A DNA stretch of 64,000 nt, from the NCBI GenBank assembly GCA_963704815.1, contig CAVPHU010000001.1, positions 1 to 64,000 on the forward strand, written 5' to 3'. The stretch is from DATKWD01 sp963704815. GTDB lineage: Bacteria > Actinomycetota > Acidimicrobiia > Acidimicrobiales > Salinilacustritrichaceae. The translations under genes were made by a program, and so were the position numbers. The notes under the pieces are model-generated. The model was given only the letters and a program-made list of their open reading frames with translations, had not been told where the DNA came from and did no database searches. The stretch's first letter is position 1, and the number at the start of each line of letters is the position of its first letter. Below are positions 1-7,860 of this stretch, piece after piece.

Positions 1-236
1 CGAGTCGTTGTCGATTTCACAACATCCGGGTGAAGAACCGCTGTTCAGCGGCAGGGTTTGAATTGGCGCACTTTGGTCTGGAGTTCGGCGTCGGCGAGGT
101 GGGTCTCCCTCGGTGGGCTGCCCGGTGATCGTTGATGGTGGTGCTGGCGGCCCCCGGAGGCGTTGAGGAGGATTTCCCGGCTCACCGGGAACACCTTCCC
201 TTCCGCTGCGGAGCGTGTTGGGCGGATGATCGGGCC

Positions 237-725
237 ATGACAAATTCGCGTAAGTTCATCGGAATCGTCGTCGCCGCGGCGGCCTGCTTGGCGGTCAGTG
301 GGTGTAGCGACGACGACGATGCAGCGACGTCGACCACGGAGGCGTCGGAGACTTCGGCTCCGGAATCTGCCGCCCCGGACGGGTTCGTGGAGGAGGCGAA
401 CGCTTTGTGCATCGCCAACAGCCAACAGATCGGTGCCTTGTTCGCCGGGATGGGCGCTGACGGTGAGCCCACCCCGGAGCAGCTGCAGGCAACGCTCGAC
501 GAGGTCATCTCCCTCAGCCGCGACGTGATCGACGACCTGGAGGCCCTGACGCCCCCCTCGGACATCGAGGAGGACTACGCCGCGATGCTCGAGCAGGCGG
601 CCACCGATACCGACGAGGCCGAGGCGCAGGGCCTGGCGTTCTTCGAGACCGAGGATGACCCGTGGGCGGAGTCGAACGAGATGGCGCTCGAGCTGGGCCT
701 CGACGGGTGCGCCGGGGGCGGCTGA
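237..725 (+). CDS. Secreted lipoprotein, unknown function
   Basis: This 162-residue protein starts with a short basic N-terminus, a hydrophobic stretch (about residues 7-20) and a lipobox AVSGC, so it is probably a lipid-anchored extracellular protein. An acidic, Ser/Thr/Glu-rich linker follows, then a mostly helical acidic domain with two further cysteines (in ALCIAN and DGCAG). I chose the ATG at 237 because it sits directly before the signal peptide; an upstream in-frame ATG at 132 would add a non-signal extension. No family recognised. The two-component kinase gene follows after 20 bases, so the product could be related to what the kinase senses, but nothing shows this. Confidence 0.75.
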   Translation: MTNSRKFIGIVVAAAACLAVSGCSDDDDAATSTTEASETSAPESAAPDGFVEEANALCIANSQQIGALFAGMGADGEPTPEQLQATLDEVISLSRDVIDDLEALTPPSDIEEDYAAMLEQAATDTDEAEAQGLAFFETEDDPWAESNEMALELGLDGCAGGG

Positions 726-745
726 GGTCCGTACTGTTGGTCCCG

Positions 746-2762
746 ATGGACGGGACAGCGTTGACGAGTTCAGGACGGGATCTCCGTTGGTATCGGCCAG
801 CGTGTCTCGTCCTGAGTTCCCTCACGTTCGTCGTTCTGGTGGTCGCGCTGGCCTTCGCAGTCGCCTACCGGGGATCCGATCTCGTGGTCCCCGCTCCCGG
901 GCCCGGCTTCCTCGTCGTCCAGGTGTCGTCGGCGGTGGTCTGGGTCGTGGCCGCGTTGGTGATGCTGCGTCGTCCGGACCTGGCGTGGGCTCCTCTGGCT
1001 GCCGTGGCCGGCTTGTCGCATGCCGTCGCAGCGGCGGGGTACGGCTGGGCGATCTCTGCCGCCACACCGGGCCACGACATCGGGGGCCTTGGAGTAGCGA
1101 CCTGGTTGTACACATGGACGCTGCCGGTGGAGGTGCCGATCGTCACCTGGATGACGGTCACGGTTCCCAACGGGGTGTTGGGTCGACGCCATCTCGATCG
1201 GGTTGGTGCCGCCGCTGTCGTGCTCACGGGCTTCGGCGTGGTGTTGCACATCGTCGCCCCGCTCGACGTCGCCAACACCGACCTGGCTGGAGCCGTGAAT
1301 CCCCTGGGTGGCGGCACGTCGGTCGGGCTGATCGCACCGCTGTTCCTCATGGTGGGCTCGCTGGTGGGCGACGGCGTGTTGGTGGTTCGCTGGCGGCGCG
1401 CCCAAGGCAGCGATCGACTGGCGCTTCGACCCGTCGTCGTGCTGGCGCTCCTCGTCCTGGCCATCGTGCCCCTGATCGTGGTCGGTCCTCCGGGCGTGGG
1501 CGTCGCCCTCGCGCAGGTCGCGACGGTGCTGGGAATCATTGCCCTCATCGCTGCGGTGTATCGCCACCAGCTGCTGGGCATCGAACGAGTCCTCGATCGG
1601 TCGCTTCGCTACCTGCTCCTCAGCGGCCTGCTGGCCCTGCTGTACGTCGCGCTCGTCGCAGCCGGTGAGCACCTGCTCGGCAAGAGCCTCGGGCTCATGG
1701 CGGCCGTGACCGTGGCCCTTGCCGCCCTACCCCTCCACACGCGACTGGCTCGCGCCGTCACTACCTTCGTCTACGGGCCTGGACGCGACACCCAGGCGCT
1801 GGTGGCCGCGATCGCCGAGCGGGGCCAGATCAGCGGCTCGCCCCGCGAGCTGCTCATCGACGCAACGGCGAGCCTGCAGGACGGACTCGACTTGGCTTGG
1901 GCGCGCGTCACCAACTCCGACGGTGAGCGCCGAGAGGTCGAAATCGGCCAGTGCCCACCTGGCAGTGATGCAGCTCACCGATTCGACCTCGTGTATCGCG
2001 GCCATGCGATCGGTGCCCTCGAGGTGGGGCCTCACCGAGACGGAGAACCTCTCGACGCAGTCGACCGCCGCCTCCTCGCCGAGATCGCACCCCACCTGGC
2101 CGTGATCTACTCGTCGATGCTCTCGGCGACGGCCCTCGAACGGGCACGAGACCTCCTGGTCCGGGCGCGGGAAGAAGAGCGACGGAGGCTCCGCCACGAC
2201 CTCCACGATGGCCTGGGACCGGTGCTCACAGGTGCGGCACTCTCCATCGATGCCGCCTCGAACAGCCTGACCGCCGATCCCGACCGCGCCGGCGAGCTGT
2301 TCGGCAACCGTCCGAGCAGACCTCACCGCCGCCCTGACCGATATCCGCCGCATCGTCGAGAACCTGCGCCCACCCGCGCTCGACGAACTGGGCCTCGCCG
2401 GTGCGCTCGGCCAGCACTCGACCAGATTCCCGACCCTCACGGTCACCGTCGACCTCGACCAACAGGTGCGAGACCTTCCCGCAGCACTCGAAGTCTGCGC
2501 CTACCGGATCGCCACTGAGGCGCTGACCAACGCCGCTCGCCACTCAGACGCCGCGCACGCACATGTCGGGATCCGCCTCAACGGCGCCCTCGAGATCGAG
2601 ATCCGGGATGACGGAAGCCTTTCCGCGTCGACGAGCTGGCCCGCCGGAGTCGGCATCGAGTCGATGAACGACCGCGGAGAAGAGCTGGGCGGATCACTCA
2701 CCGCAGGACCCACGCCCGAAGGCGGACGGGTCCTCGGCCGAATCCCACTGCCGACGCCATGA
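746..2762 (+). CDS. NarL-family sensor histidine kinase (one frameshift)
   Basis: The N-terminal ~330 residues contain about eight to ten hydrophobic segments, followed by a GAF-like region and a HisKA_3 dimerisation helix with the phosphoacceptor in LRHDLHDGLG (second His, about residue 487). The HATPase part (motifs EALTNAARHS and GVGIESM) is in another frame. The reading frame changes near 2300-2310, and the gene length is one base more than a multiple of three, so a single extra base explains it. The stop overlaps the response regulator start (ATGA), so the pair is translationally coupled. The ligand is unknown. Given intact motifs on both sides, a sequencing error is more likely than a pseudogene. 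Confidence 0.85.
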
Positions 2763-3442
2763 CCGGACCGTGGCGCGTCGTGGTGGTCGATGACCACGAA
2801 GTCGTTCGCAGCGGCCTCCGGGCCCTGCTGGCCACCGTCGACGACATCGAGGTCGTCGCCGAAGCCGCGAACGGCCAGGAAGCCGCCGCGATCGTCGGAG
2901 ATCTCCTGCCCGATGTGGTGCTCATGGACCTGCAGATGCCAGATGGCAACGGCATCGACGCCACCCGGACCATCACCAGCACCCACCCCAGCGTGGCCGT
3001 GCTCGTGCTCACCATGTACGAAGACGACGACTCGGTGTACGCAGCGCTACGCGCCGGAGCCCGCGGCTACCTGCTCAAGGGAGCCGGCCAAGCCGACCTC
3101 GTCCGATCGATCTCCGCCGTGGCATCAGGCGACGTGGTCATCGGGCCCGGAGCCGCCGAGCGGCTGTTGGTCAACCTGTCGGCCCCGTCAGCCGAGCGGG
3201 CTGCGTTCCCTCAACTGACAGATCGCGAGTACGACGTCCTGCGACTCGTCGCCCAGGGACTCTCCAACCCAGGGATCGGACAGAAGCTGGGCCTGGCCCC
3301 CAAGACAGTTGCAAACCACGTCTCGAACATCCTCACCAAGCTGGCCGTCATGGACCGCGCCGAGGCGATCCTGCGGGCCCGACAAGCAGGACTCGGAACC
3401 ATCGAGAACCCAGGAGGCTCGACACAGAGCCGGTGGCGCTGA
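2759..3442 (+). CDS. LuxR/NarL-family response regulator
   Basis: A 227-residue regulator with a receiver domain (acidic pair VVVDDHE, phosphoacceptor Asp57 in VLMDLQMP, Thr/Lys switch residues in LVLTMYE and YLLKGA) and a C-terminal LuxR-type helix-turn-helix (LTDREYDVLRLVAQG through APKTVANHVSNIL). The expected 'SNxEIA' is SNPGIG here, a small departure in the first recognition helix region. It overlaps the kinase stop by four bases, the classical partner arrangement. It probably binds DNA as a phosphorylated dimer and regulates nearby or self genes; targets are not visible. Confidence 0.92.
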   Translation: MTGPWRVVVVDDHEVVRSGLRALLATVDDIEVVAEAANGQEAAAIVGDLLPDVVLMDLQMPDGNGIDATRTITSTHPSVAVLVLTMYEDDDSVYAALRAGARGYLLKGAGQADLVRSISAVASGDVVIGPGAAERLLVNLSAPSAERAAFPQLTDREYDVLRLVAQGLSNPGIGQKLGLAPKTVANHVSNILTKLAVMDRAEAILRARQAGLGTIENPGGSTQSRWR

Positions 3443-3595
3443 CAAGTCGGCCGCCTTGGCGTAGTTGGTGTCGTACGCAACGACGAGTGAGCCGACCCTT
3501 GCGCTGGAGGGCCCATAGTCTTCGGGATTGTCGAGGTTGTCGAGAGGTTGTCGAGCGTGCAGACGCGGCCCGGCCGAGCTGTGGTCCCGACCGGC

Positions 3596-3868
3596 TCATC
3601 CGTACCAATGGAAGGTGGATCGATGGATCTCCAGTGGGTCGTAGCCGCCTTGAAACCACGAAGGATTGATCGGCACTTTCCAGCCGCTGAAGTGATGAAT
3701 CGCTCGCGCGATCCGGCCGTCGAGAACGAACCTCCCCGGGTCTCTCGGATCCGGGGACACCGGGTCCAGGGCAACAGCCATCCCACCGATTGTCAGATCG
3801 GCGTGCATCTGGTCGGGGACCAGGTCCTTGGCCTCGGCCACCCGCATGAGCGGAGCATACGGCGGCAT
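3596..3868 (-). CDS. Hypothetical small protein
   Basis: A 90-codon frame (83 if the internal ATG at 3847 is used) with protein-like composition: a mixed N-terminal half and an aromatic C-terminus (HHFSGWK, SWFQGGY, FHWYG). An AGGA lies very close to the first ATG, which is weak as a ribosome site. No family recognised. It lies in a 530-base stretch (3443-3971) that otherwise shows nothing recognisable, next to mobile-element-type genes. It may be a remnant or may not be a gene. Confidence 0.35.
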   Translation of the reverse strand: MPPYAPLMRVAEAKDLVPDQMHADLTIGGMAVALDPVSPDPRDPGRFVLDGRIARAIHHFSGWKVPINPSWFQGGYDPLEIHRSTFHWYG

Positions 3869-3971
3869 GTCCTGACGCTGCCGTGGACGTCGTCATCACG
3901 TTGCGTTCCCATTCGAGTCGTCCGCTCAAGAGGTCGCGTCGCCCGTCGGCGCAGCGAAACCGGCGGGTTCT

Positions 3972-4199
3972 GTGAGCCGGGCGTTCCTACGCCTGCTCAC
4001 GGCCAGTGAACCGCAGGCGCCTACCCGGTTTCAGATCGAAGATGGCTGGAGAAGACCCCTCTACGGGTGGGCCGATGAACTCGACACGGGCCGCAAGTTC
4101 TGGTGGGCCGACTGGGCCAAGCTCATCGGTGACGCCATCATTGCGGTTCGGACCGGTGAGCCTGTTCTCCATCCCGAGGACGAGGACGAGGACGACTGA
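3972..4199 (+). CDS. Hypothetical small acidic-tailed protein
   Basis: A 75-residue frame from GTG with a Trp-rich middle (GWADELDTGRKFWWADWAKL) and a run of Asp/Glu at the C-terminus (HPEDEDEDD). The composition is protein-like and lacks the Arg/Pro/Ser bias of the antisense shadow frames. No family recognised. It ends 25 bases before the convergent Fic gene. Confidence 0.4.
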   Translation: MSRAFLRLLTASEPQAPTRFQIEDGWRRPLYGWADELDTGRKFWWADWAKLIGDAIIAVRTGEPVLHPEDEDEDD

Positions 4200-4224
4200 G
4201 CGCTGTGGTCGCTGGCGCCGCGTC

Positions 4225-4815
4225 TCACGACCACATGAACGACACGAGCGCGTCGAGGTCCTCTCCGTCTCGATCCGCCGCGCGCAGCGCAGCCAGATAG
4301 CCGGCGCGAAGAGACTCGCCGTCGAGACCGGATGCCGCTCCCCAGGTGGGTGCCGGCGCGCCGAGCGCGCCGGCGAGATAGTCGGCGGCAGCGCGGGCGT
4401 GGCGTCCATTGCCGTTGGGAAACGGATGAACGGCGACGAGGCGGTGGTGGAAGCGGGCAACGACCACCTCGGCTGGATCCTGGTCGATCCACCACCGGCA
4501 GTCATCGGTCAGTGTGCGAACGGCGCCGGCGACCATGGTCGGGTCGATGCCGATGTTTCGATCGGTGGTTCGATACCGGCCGGCCCACTTCCAGACATCG
4601 CCGAACATGCGTTGATGGAGCTGTCGGAGCCAGAGGTCGTCGAGGACGTCGTCGATCGGGGCTGACCGGATGGCGCGTCGGGCCTCGAGGATGTTGTCGC
4701 GTTCAGCGTCGTTCAGATCCCCACGCGTCCTGACCCACGTCGGCCGCAGCCCGTCGGCCTCGTCGTCATCGATTGGCGTGTTGCCGTCCCCGAAGTCGAA
4801 GAGCGGGTCGGTCAC
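4225..4815 (-). CDS. Fic/DOC-family protein, mobile mystery protein B
   Basis: A 196-residue Fic protein with the complete catalytic motif HPFPNGNGRHAR at residues 130-141; its His is the base used for transfer of AMP or a related moiety to target hydroxyls. The region before it (RMFGDVWKWAGRYRTTDRNIGID, about 70-92) is the Fic substrate-clamp segment. A conserved-looking N-terminal DLNDAERDNI could carry an inhibitory helix, though it does not fit the [ST]xxxE[GN] consensus exactly. Its start overlaps the end of the HTH gene by four bases. This pairing matches the TIGR 'mobile mystery protein A/B' families, found on mobile DNA. A toxin-antitoxin-like role is plausible but unproven. Confidence 0.85.
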   Translation of the reverse strand: MTDPLFDFGDGNTPIDDDEADGLRPTWVRTRGDLNDAERDNILEARRAIRSAPIDDVLDDLWLRQLHQRMFGDVWKWAGRYRTTDRNIGIDPTMVAGAVRTLTDDCRWWIDQDPAEVVVARFHHRLVAVHPFPNGNGRHARAAADYLAGALGAPAPTWGAASGLDGESLRAGYLAALRAADRDGEDLDALVSFMWS

Positions 4816-5258
4816 GACCAGAGCCCTCGCTTGTCGACGAGGCGGTCCGCCAGCTCGTCGATCTGGCGGCGAGACGACTCGGTCTCCGGCCGCTGGTCCT
4901 CGAGCGCCATGGTGTGGTCGACCTCGGCGACGTCCGCAGCGGCCTTCGCACGCGCCTGTTCCCAGACGATGTCATCGAGAGGCTGATGGGGGACCAGGAC
5001 GTACTCCACGCGACAGTTGAGACCCTCGGCGACGCGCTCGAGGTTCGCCAACGTCAGAGAACGGTCCTGCTCGGCCTTTTCGATCTGGCTGATCCGTTGG
5101 GACGACAGGCCGACACGGTTGGCCAATTCGCGGGTGGACATCCCGAGCGCATCCCGAATGGCTCGAATCCAACCACTTCGCGGTGGGATCGTGGGGTCGG
5201 CGCGGCGGCGACCCAGGTCTCGCTCCAGTGCAGCTCGTGCCTTCGATCGTTCATTCAT
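4812..5258 (-). CDS. XRE-family HTH regulator, mobile mystery protein A
   Basis: A 148-residue DNA-binding protein. Residues about 31-65 form an XRE helix-turn-helix (IRAIRDALGMSTRELANRVG then LSSQRISQIE). The ATG at 5258 is preceded on the minus strand by GGAG six bases upstream; the longer in-frame start at 5303 would run through the operator-like region and is unlikely. The stop overlaps the Fic start, so the two are co-translated. Two near-identical operator-like palindromes lie just upstream, which suggests autoregulation of the pair. Confidence 0.88.
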   Translation of the reverse strand: MNERSKARAALERDLGRRRADPTIPPRSGWIRAIRDALGMSTRELANRVGLSSQRISQIEKAEQDRSLTLANLERVAEGLNCRVEYVLVPHQPLDDIVWEQARAKAAADVAEVDHTMALEDQRPETESSRRQIDELADRLVDKRGLWS

Positions 5259-5285
5259 GAGCGTCTCCTTGGGACATCGTTGCGA

Positions 5286-5332
5286 CAAGGTAAACCTAGG
5301 CAAGCGTGCCTGGTTCGTCTAGGTATACCTTG
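5286..5332 (-). promoter_or_regulatory. Twin operator-like palindromes upstream of the HTH-Fic pair
   Basis: CAAGGTAAACCTAG (5286-5299) and CTAGGTATACCTTG (5319-5332) are inverted copies of each other with one mismatch, with centres 33 bases apart (about three helical turns). The core AAGGTATACCTT is itself a perfect palindrome. They lie 28 to 74 bases upstream of the HTH gene start, in an AT-richer stretch, and fit paired sites for a dimeric XRE repressor. Binding is inferred. Confidence 0.55.
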
Positions 5333-5340
5333 CCATTTGA

Positions 5341-5376
5341 TCAGAGACTGCCAAGGTGTGCCTTGGCAGTCTCTGA
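5341..5376. repeat. Perfect 16-bp inverted repeat with a 4-base loop
   Basis: TCAGAGACTGCCAAGG (5341-5356), loop TGTG (5357-5360), then the exact reverse complement (5361-5376). The hairpin would be very stable but has no U-tract on either side, so it is not a textbook intrinsic terminator. It sits between the HTH promoter region and the tRNA remnant. It could be a terminator variant, a recombination or transfer site of the element, or another regulator site; the arms share the AAGG/CCTT core with the operator-like sites. Confidence 0.8.
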
Positions 5377-5530
5377 CAACCAAGCGCGAGCCTCGGTCAG
5401 CTGGTCACGAACTGGTCACGAACGGGTTGTCACGAGCACGAATTTGCCGGAACGGGTCAACACGTCGAAATCGCGAATGCGCAGGTCAGCGGCATCATCC
5501 GGCACTCGGCGACACTGGCCGACACCCGTT

Positions 5531-5562
5531 CGTCACAGGTTCAAGTCCTGTTACGCCCACCA
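5531..5562 (+). other. tRNA 3'-end fragment, probable attachment-site scar
   Basis: A complete T-arm is visible (stem ACAGG 5535-5539, loop TTCAAGT 5540-5546, stem CCTGT 5547-5551), followed by the 3' acceptor strand TACGCCC (5552-5558), discriminator A and CCA (5560-5562). The matching 5' acceptor GGGCGTA, D-arm and anticodon arm are absent from the preceding 75 bases, so this is a fragment, not a gene. The T-arm and acceptor resemble tRNA-Val type ends, but the identity cannot be fixed. Such scars mark the far end of elements that integrate into tRNA 3' ends. Confidence 0.8.
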
Positions 5563-5638
5563 CCCGCGACCACGTCACCAAGGCTGCCCACGCGACGGAT
5601 GGCCGCACCGTGAAGAAGCGACCCGTGGCGCACGGTGC

Positions 5639-6418
5639 TCATCGGTCTCGTGTCCCGGCTCCTGCGAAGACCGCGAACTCCGCCTCGGTGAGCGTCGGTG
5701 CGTAGAGGAAGCCCTGGCCGAGATCGACGCCGGCCTCGATGGCGACCTGCTGCTGGTGCTCGGTCTCGATGTGCTCGAGGAGCGCGAGCTTCGACACGGC
5801 GTGCACGGCCGACACGACACGCCCGACGACCGCCGGGTCCGCACCGGCGAAGCGGCCGTCGAGCTTGACGATGTCGATGTGGGGGTGGCCGATGACCGCC
5901 TGGTCGTCGCTGCCGTCGCCGAAGTCGTCGACCCAGACCGAGAACCCGTGGCGCCGGAGACGTTCGAGGCGGTGGTCGAAGCCCGGGACCTCGGGCCAGG
6001 GCCACTGCGGCTGGACACGGTTGGCCCGTTCGACGTCCCATTGGAGTTGATGGATCTCGATGGCCAGACCTGCCGCGATCTCGGGAGCGATGCCGAACAC
6101 CTCGTGCATGAAGTCGTCGTCGAGAAGTTGGTCACCCAGGAGGTTGAAGCTGATGATCGGGCCGGCGGCACCCCGTGACGAGGCCGCCCACGCCGCGAGC
6201 ATCGAGCGGGAGCACCCGCCGAGGGCGCCCGTTCGGACGGCATGGGGGAGCCAGGCTGCGGTGGGAAGGATGCCGCGCTCGGGGTCCCGCCACTTGATGA
6301 AGCTCTCGGCCCCGTACAGCTCGCCGGTCGCGAGCCAGACCACGGGCTGGAAGGTCAGCTCGAGCGCGTCCAGTGCCGTGCCGTCGGCGAGGGACTCGCG
6401 CACCCACTCCTCGGCCAT
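5639..6418 (-). CDS. EAL-domain protein (cyclic-di-GMP phosphodiesterase-like)
   Basis: A 259-residue stand-alone EAL domain. The signature EAL is changed to ESF (Glu38 kept, in GAESFIKW). Other active-site elements are recognisable: SFNLLG (Asn), AIEIHQ (Glu), VDDFGDG (two Asp), VKLDG (Lys), EHIET (Glu) and GQGFLYA (Gln). Most metal and substrate ligands are therefore present and activity is possible, but the altered signature and H/Q in the 'TE' position leave doubt; it may only bind c-di-GMP. It has no GGDEF, PAS or membrane segment. Its stop lies 77 bases beyond the tRNA scar. Confidence 0.85.
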   Translation of the reverse strand: MAEEWVRESLADGTALDALELTFQPVVWLATGELYGAESFIKWRDPERGILPTAAWLPHAVRTGALGGCSRSMLAAWAASSRGAAGPIISFNLLGDQLLDDDFMHEVFGIAPEIAAGLAIEIHQLQWDVERANRVQPQWPWPEVPGFDHRLERLRRHGFSVWVDDFGDGSDDQAVIGHPHIDIVKLDGRFAGADPAVVGRVVSAVHAVSKLALLEHIETEHQQQVAIEAGVDLGQGFLYAPTLTEAEFAVFAGAGTRDR

Positions 6419-6442
6419 CGGTCCCGTCCTCGCTCGTCACGG

Positions 6443-7756
6443 TCAGTCGAAGAAGTTGCCTGCGCTCAACGTGACGCTGACATCGACCGTGTCGATGCCG
6501 GGAACGTCGGCGAAACTCCGGAGTTCGGCGTTCGACGAACCGTTGCCCTCGACGAACTCGAGGAACGACTGGGTGCCACCGATCGGCTCGCCGGCGTCGT
6601 TGCGGAACACGCCGTAGAGCGTGAGGTTCTCCTGGCGCTCCGGGAAGGTCGACGAAACGACGAAGGTGACGGTGATGCCACCGAACTCCTCTTCGGCGAC
6701 GGTGATGTCGCTGACCGTCAGCTCGCCGCCCAGCTCGTCGGCTCGCACGAGCTGGCTCGCCTCGGCGGTGACCTCGATCCGGACGATGCCGTCGGGAACG
6801 TCGCGGACGAAGCCGCCCATGCCGACCGTCTGCCCACCGAGAAGGCCCGAGATGAACTGGGACTCGGTCTCGACGGCGGTGCCGGCTTCGTCGAAGAGGC
6901 CGATCGACACCTCGACGCTCGTGGCGGCCAGGCCGGCGTTGGGGTTGGTCACCGAGAAGCCGTAGCTGGCGTTGATGACCCCCTCGTCGAACTCGTCGGG
7001 CACGATCACGAAGCCCGATTCGTCCACTTCGACCGGATCGGCGTCGGCCGGGTCGACGAACTCGGGGAAGTCGTCGTCGGGTGGCGGGTCGGGGTCGGGG
7101 TCGGACTCGCCCTCCTTGTTGCTCGGGCCGTCTTCGGTGGTCTCGGTGGTGTCGCTGGCGACGACCGAGTCGTCGTCGTCGCCGCCGCCGAAGACGAGGA
7201 AGCCGATGACGAGTGCGATGACCGCAGCGATCACGCCACCGACGATCAGGGGGGTCTTGTTCTTCTCGGGGGTTCCGAACGGATCGCCGGTCACCGAGGC
7301 TCCGGTACCGGGTGGACCGAACACGGTCGAGTCGCCAGGAAGGGGCGCAGCGGGGGGAGCGCCGGGCGGCGGGAGCAGCGGCGGCCCACCCGAGGGTGGC
7401 GCGGTGGGGGAACTGGCGATCGGCCCGACCTCGGTCGGTGGGGTGGACGGCGGACCTGCCGGAGCGGCCGGTGGCGACCCCGCCGGAGGTGGTTCGGTCG
7501 GTGGCGGCGCGACGGGCGGCGGGGCGACGGGCGCCGGGTCGGCGGGAGGGTGTTCGGCGGGAGGGTGTTCGGCTGCGGGCGGCTGGTCGGCCTCGGTGGC
7601 TGCCGCGTCGGTCGAATCGGTCGGCACCGAAGCTGCGGTGTCGTCAACAGCTCCGGTGTCGTCGACGGCCGGTTCGGGCCAGTCAGGTCGGGGAGGCGGG
7701 TACCACTTCCCGTCGCTCGCCTGCCACCACTCGGGCCCCTGCTGCGTATCGCTCAT
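6443..7756 (-). CDS. DUF2510-type proline-rich single-pass membrane protein
   Basis: A 437-residue protein. The N-terminus carries the DUF2510 motif (GPEWWQASDGKWYPPP, residues 7-22) found at the N-termini of many actinobacterial membrane proteins. A long Pro/Ala-rich cytoplasmic linker (to about 155) leads to one transmembrane segment (TPLIVGGVIAAVIALVIGFL), an acidic Asp/Pro stretch, and a C-terminal extracytoplasmic beta-rich domain (about 225-437). The latter looks like two FxLYD/Ig-like modules (SYGFSVTNPN; ITVTFVVSSTFPERQENL). Function unknown; likely cell-envelope. It is encoded 25 bases upstream of the EAL gene and may be transcribed with it. Confidence 0.75.
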   Translation of the reverse strand: MSDTQQGPEWWQASDGKWYPPPRPDWPEPAVDDTGAVDDTAASVPTDSTDAAATEADQPPAAEHPPAEHPPADPAPVAPPPVAPPPTEPPPAGSPPAAPAGPPSTPPTEVGPIASSPTAPPSGGPPLLPPPGAPPAAPLPGDSTVFGPPGTGASVTGDPFGTPEKNKTPLIVGGVIAAVIALVIGFLVFGGGDDDDSVVASDTTETTEDGPSNKEGESDPDPDPPPDDDFPEFVDPADADPVEVDESGFVIVPDEFDEGVINASYGFSVTNPNAGLAATSVEVSIGLFDEAGTAVETESQFISGLLGGQTVGMGGFVRDVPDGIVRIEVTAEASQLVRADELGGELTVSDITVAEEEFGGITVTFVVSSTFPERQENLTLYGVFRNDAGEPIGGTQSFLEFVEGNGSSNAELRSFADVPGIDTVDVSVTLSAGNFFD

Positions 7757-7860
7757 CGACGCTGATGCCTTTTCCTCGCGGTCGCAGATCGCACGGTCGC
7801 GACTGCGCTCCCACAGCCTGCCATGTCGGCCACAACCGACGGCCCATGGGCGTGGTCAGT

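Larger units (their letters stand above)
1..5562. mobile_element. Possible right part of a tRNA-integrated element (left end outside the window)
   Basis: A lone tRNA 3' end at 5531-5562 on the + strand is the usual far-end scar of an element integrated into a tRNA 3' end. In that geometry the intact tRNA and the rest of the element lie to the left. The segment holds a Fic/HTH 'mobile mystery' pair and a two-component system, and its boundary coincides with a change to chromosomal-looking genes. No integrase is visible between 1 and 5562. The extent is an inference; an old scar with the element mostly lost is equally possible. Confidence 0.35.

Noticed and set aside
5480..5562. A complete tRNA gene at the T-arm sequence
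   Set aside because: The 5' acceptor strand, D-arm and anticodon arm do not form in the preceding 75 bases; only the 3' end is present.
7081..7600. Short GC-rich repeats as a possible CRISPR or satellite
   Set aside because: They encode Pro/Ala and Asp/Pro low-complexity linkers of the DUF2510 protein; there are no regular spacers.
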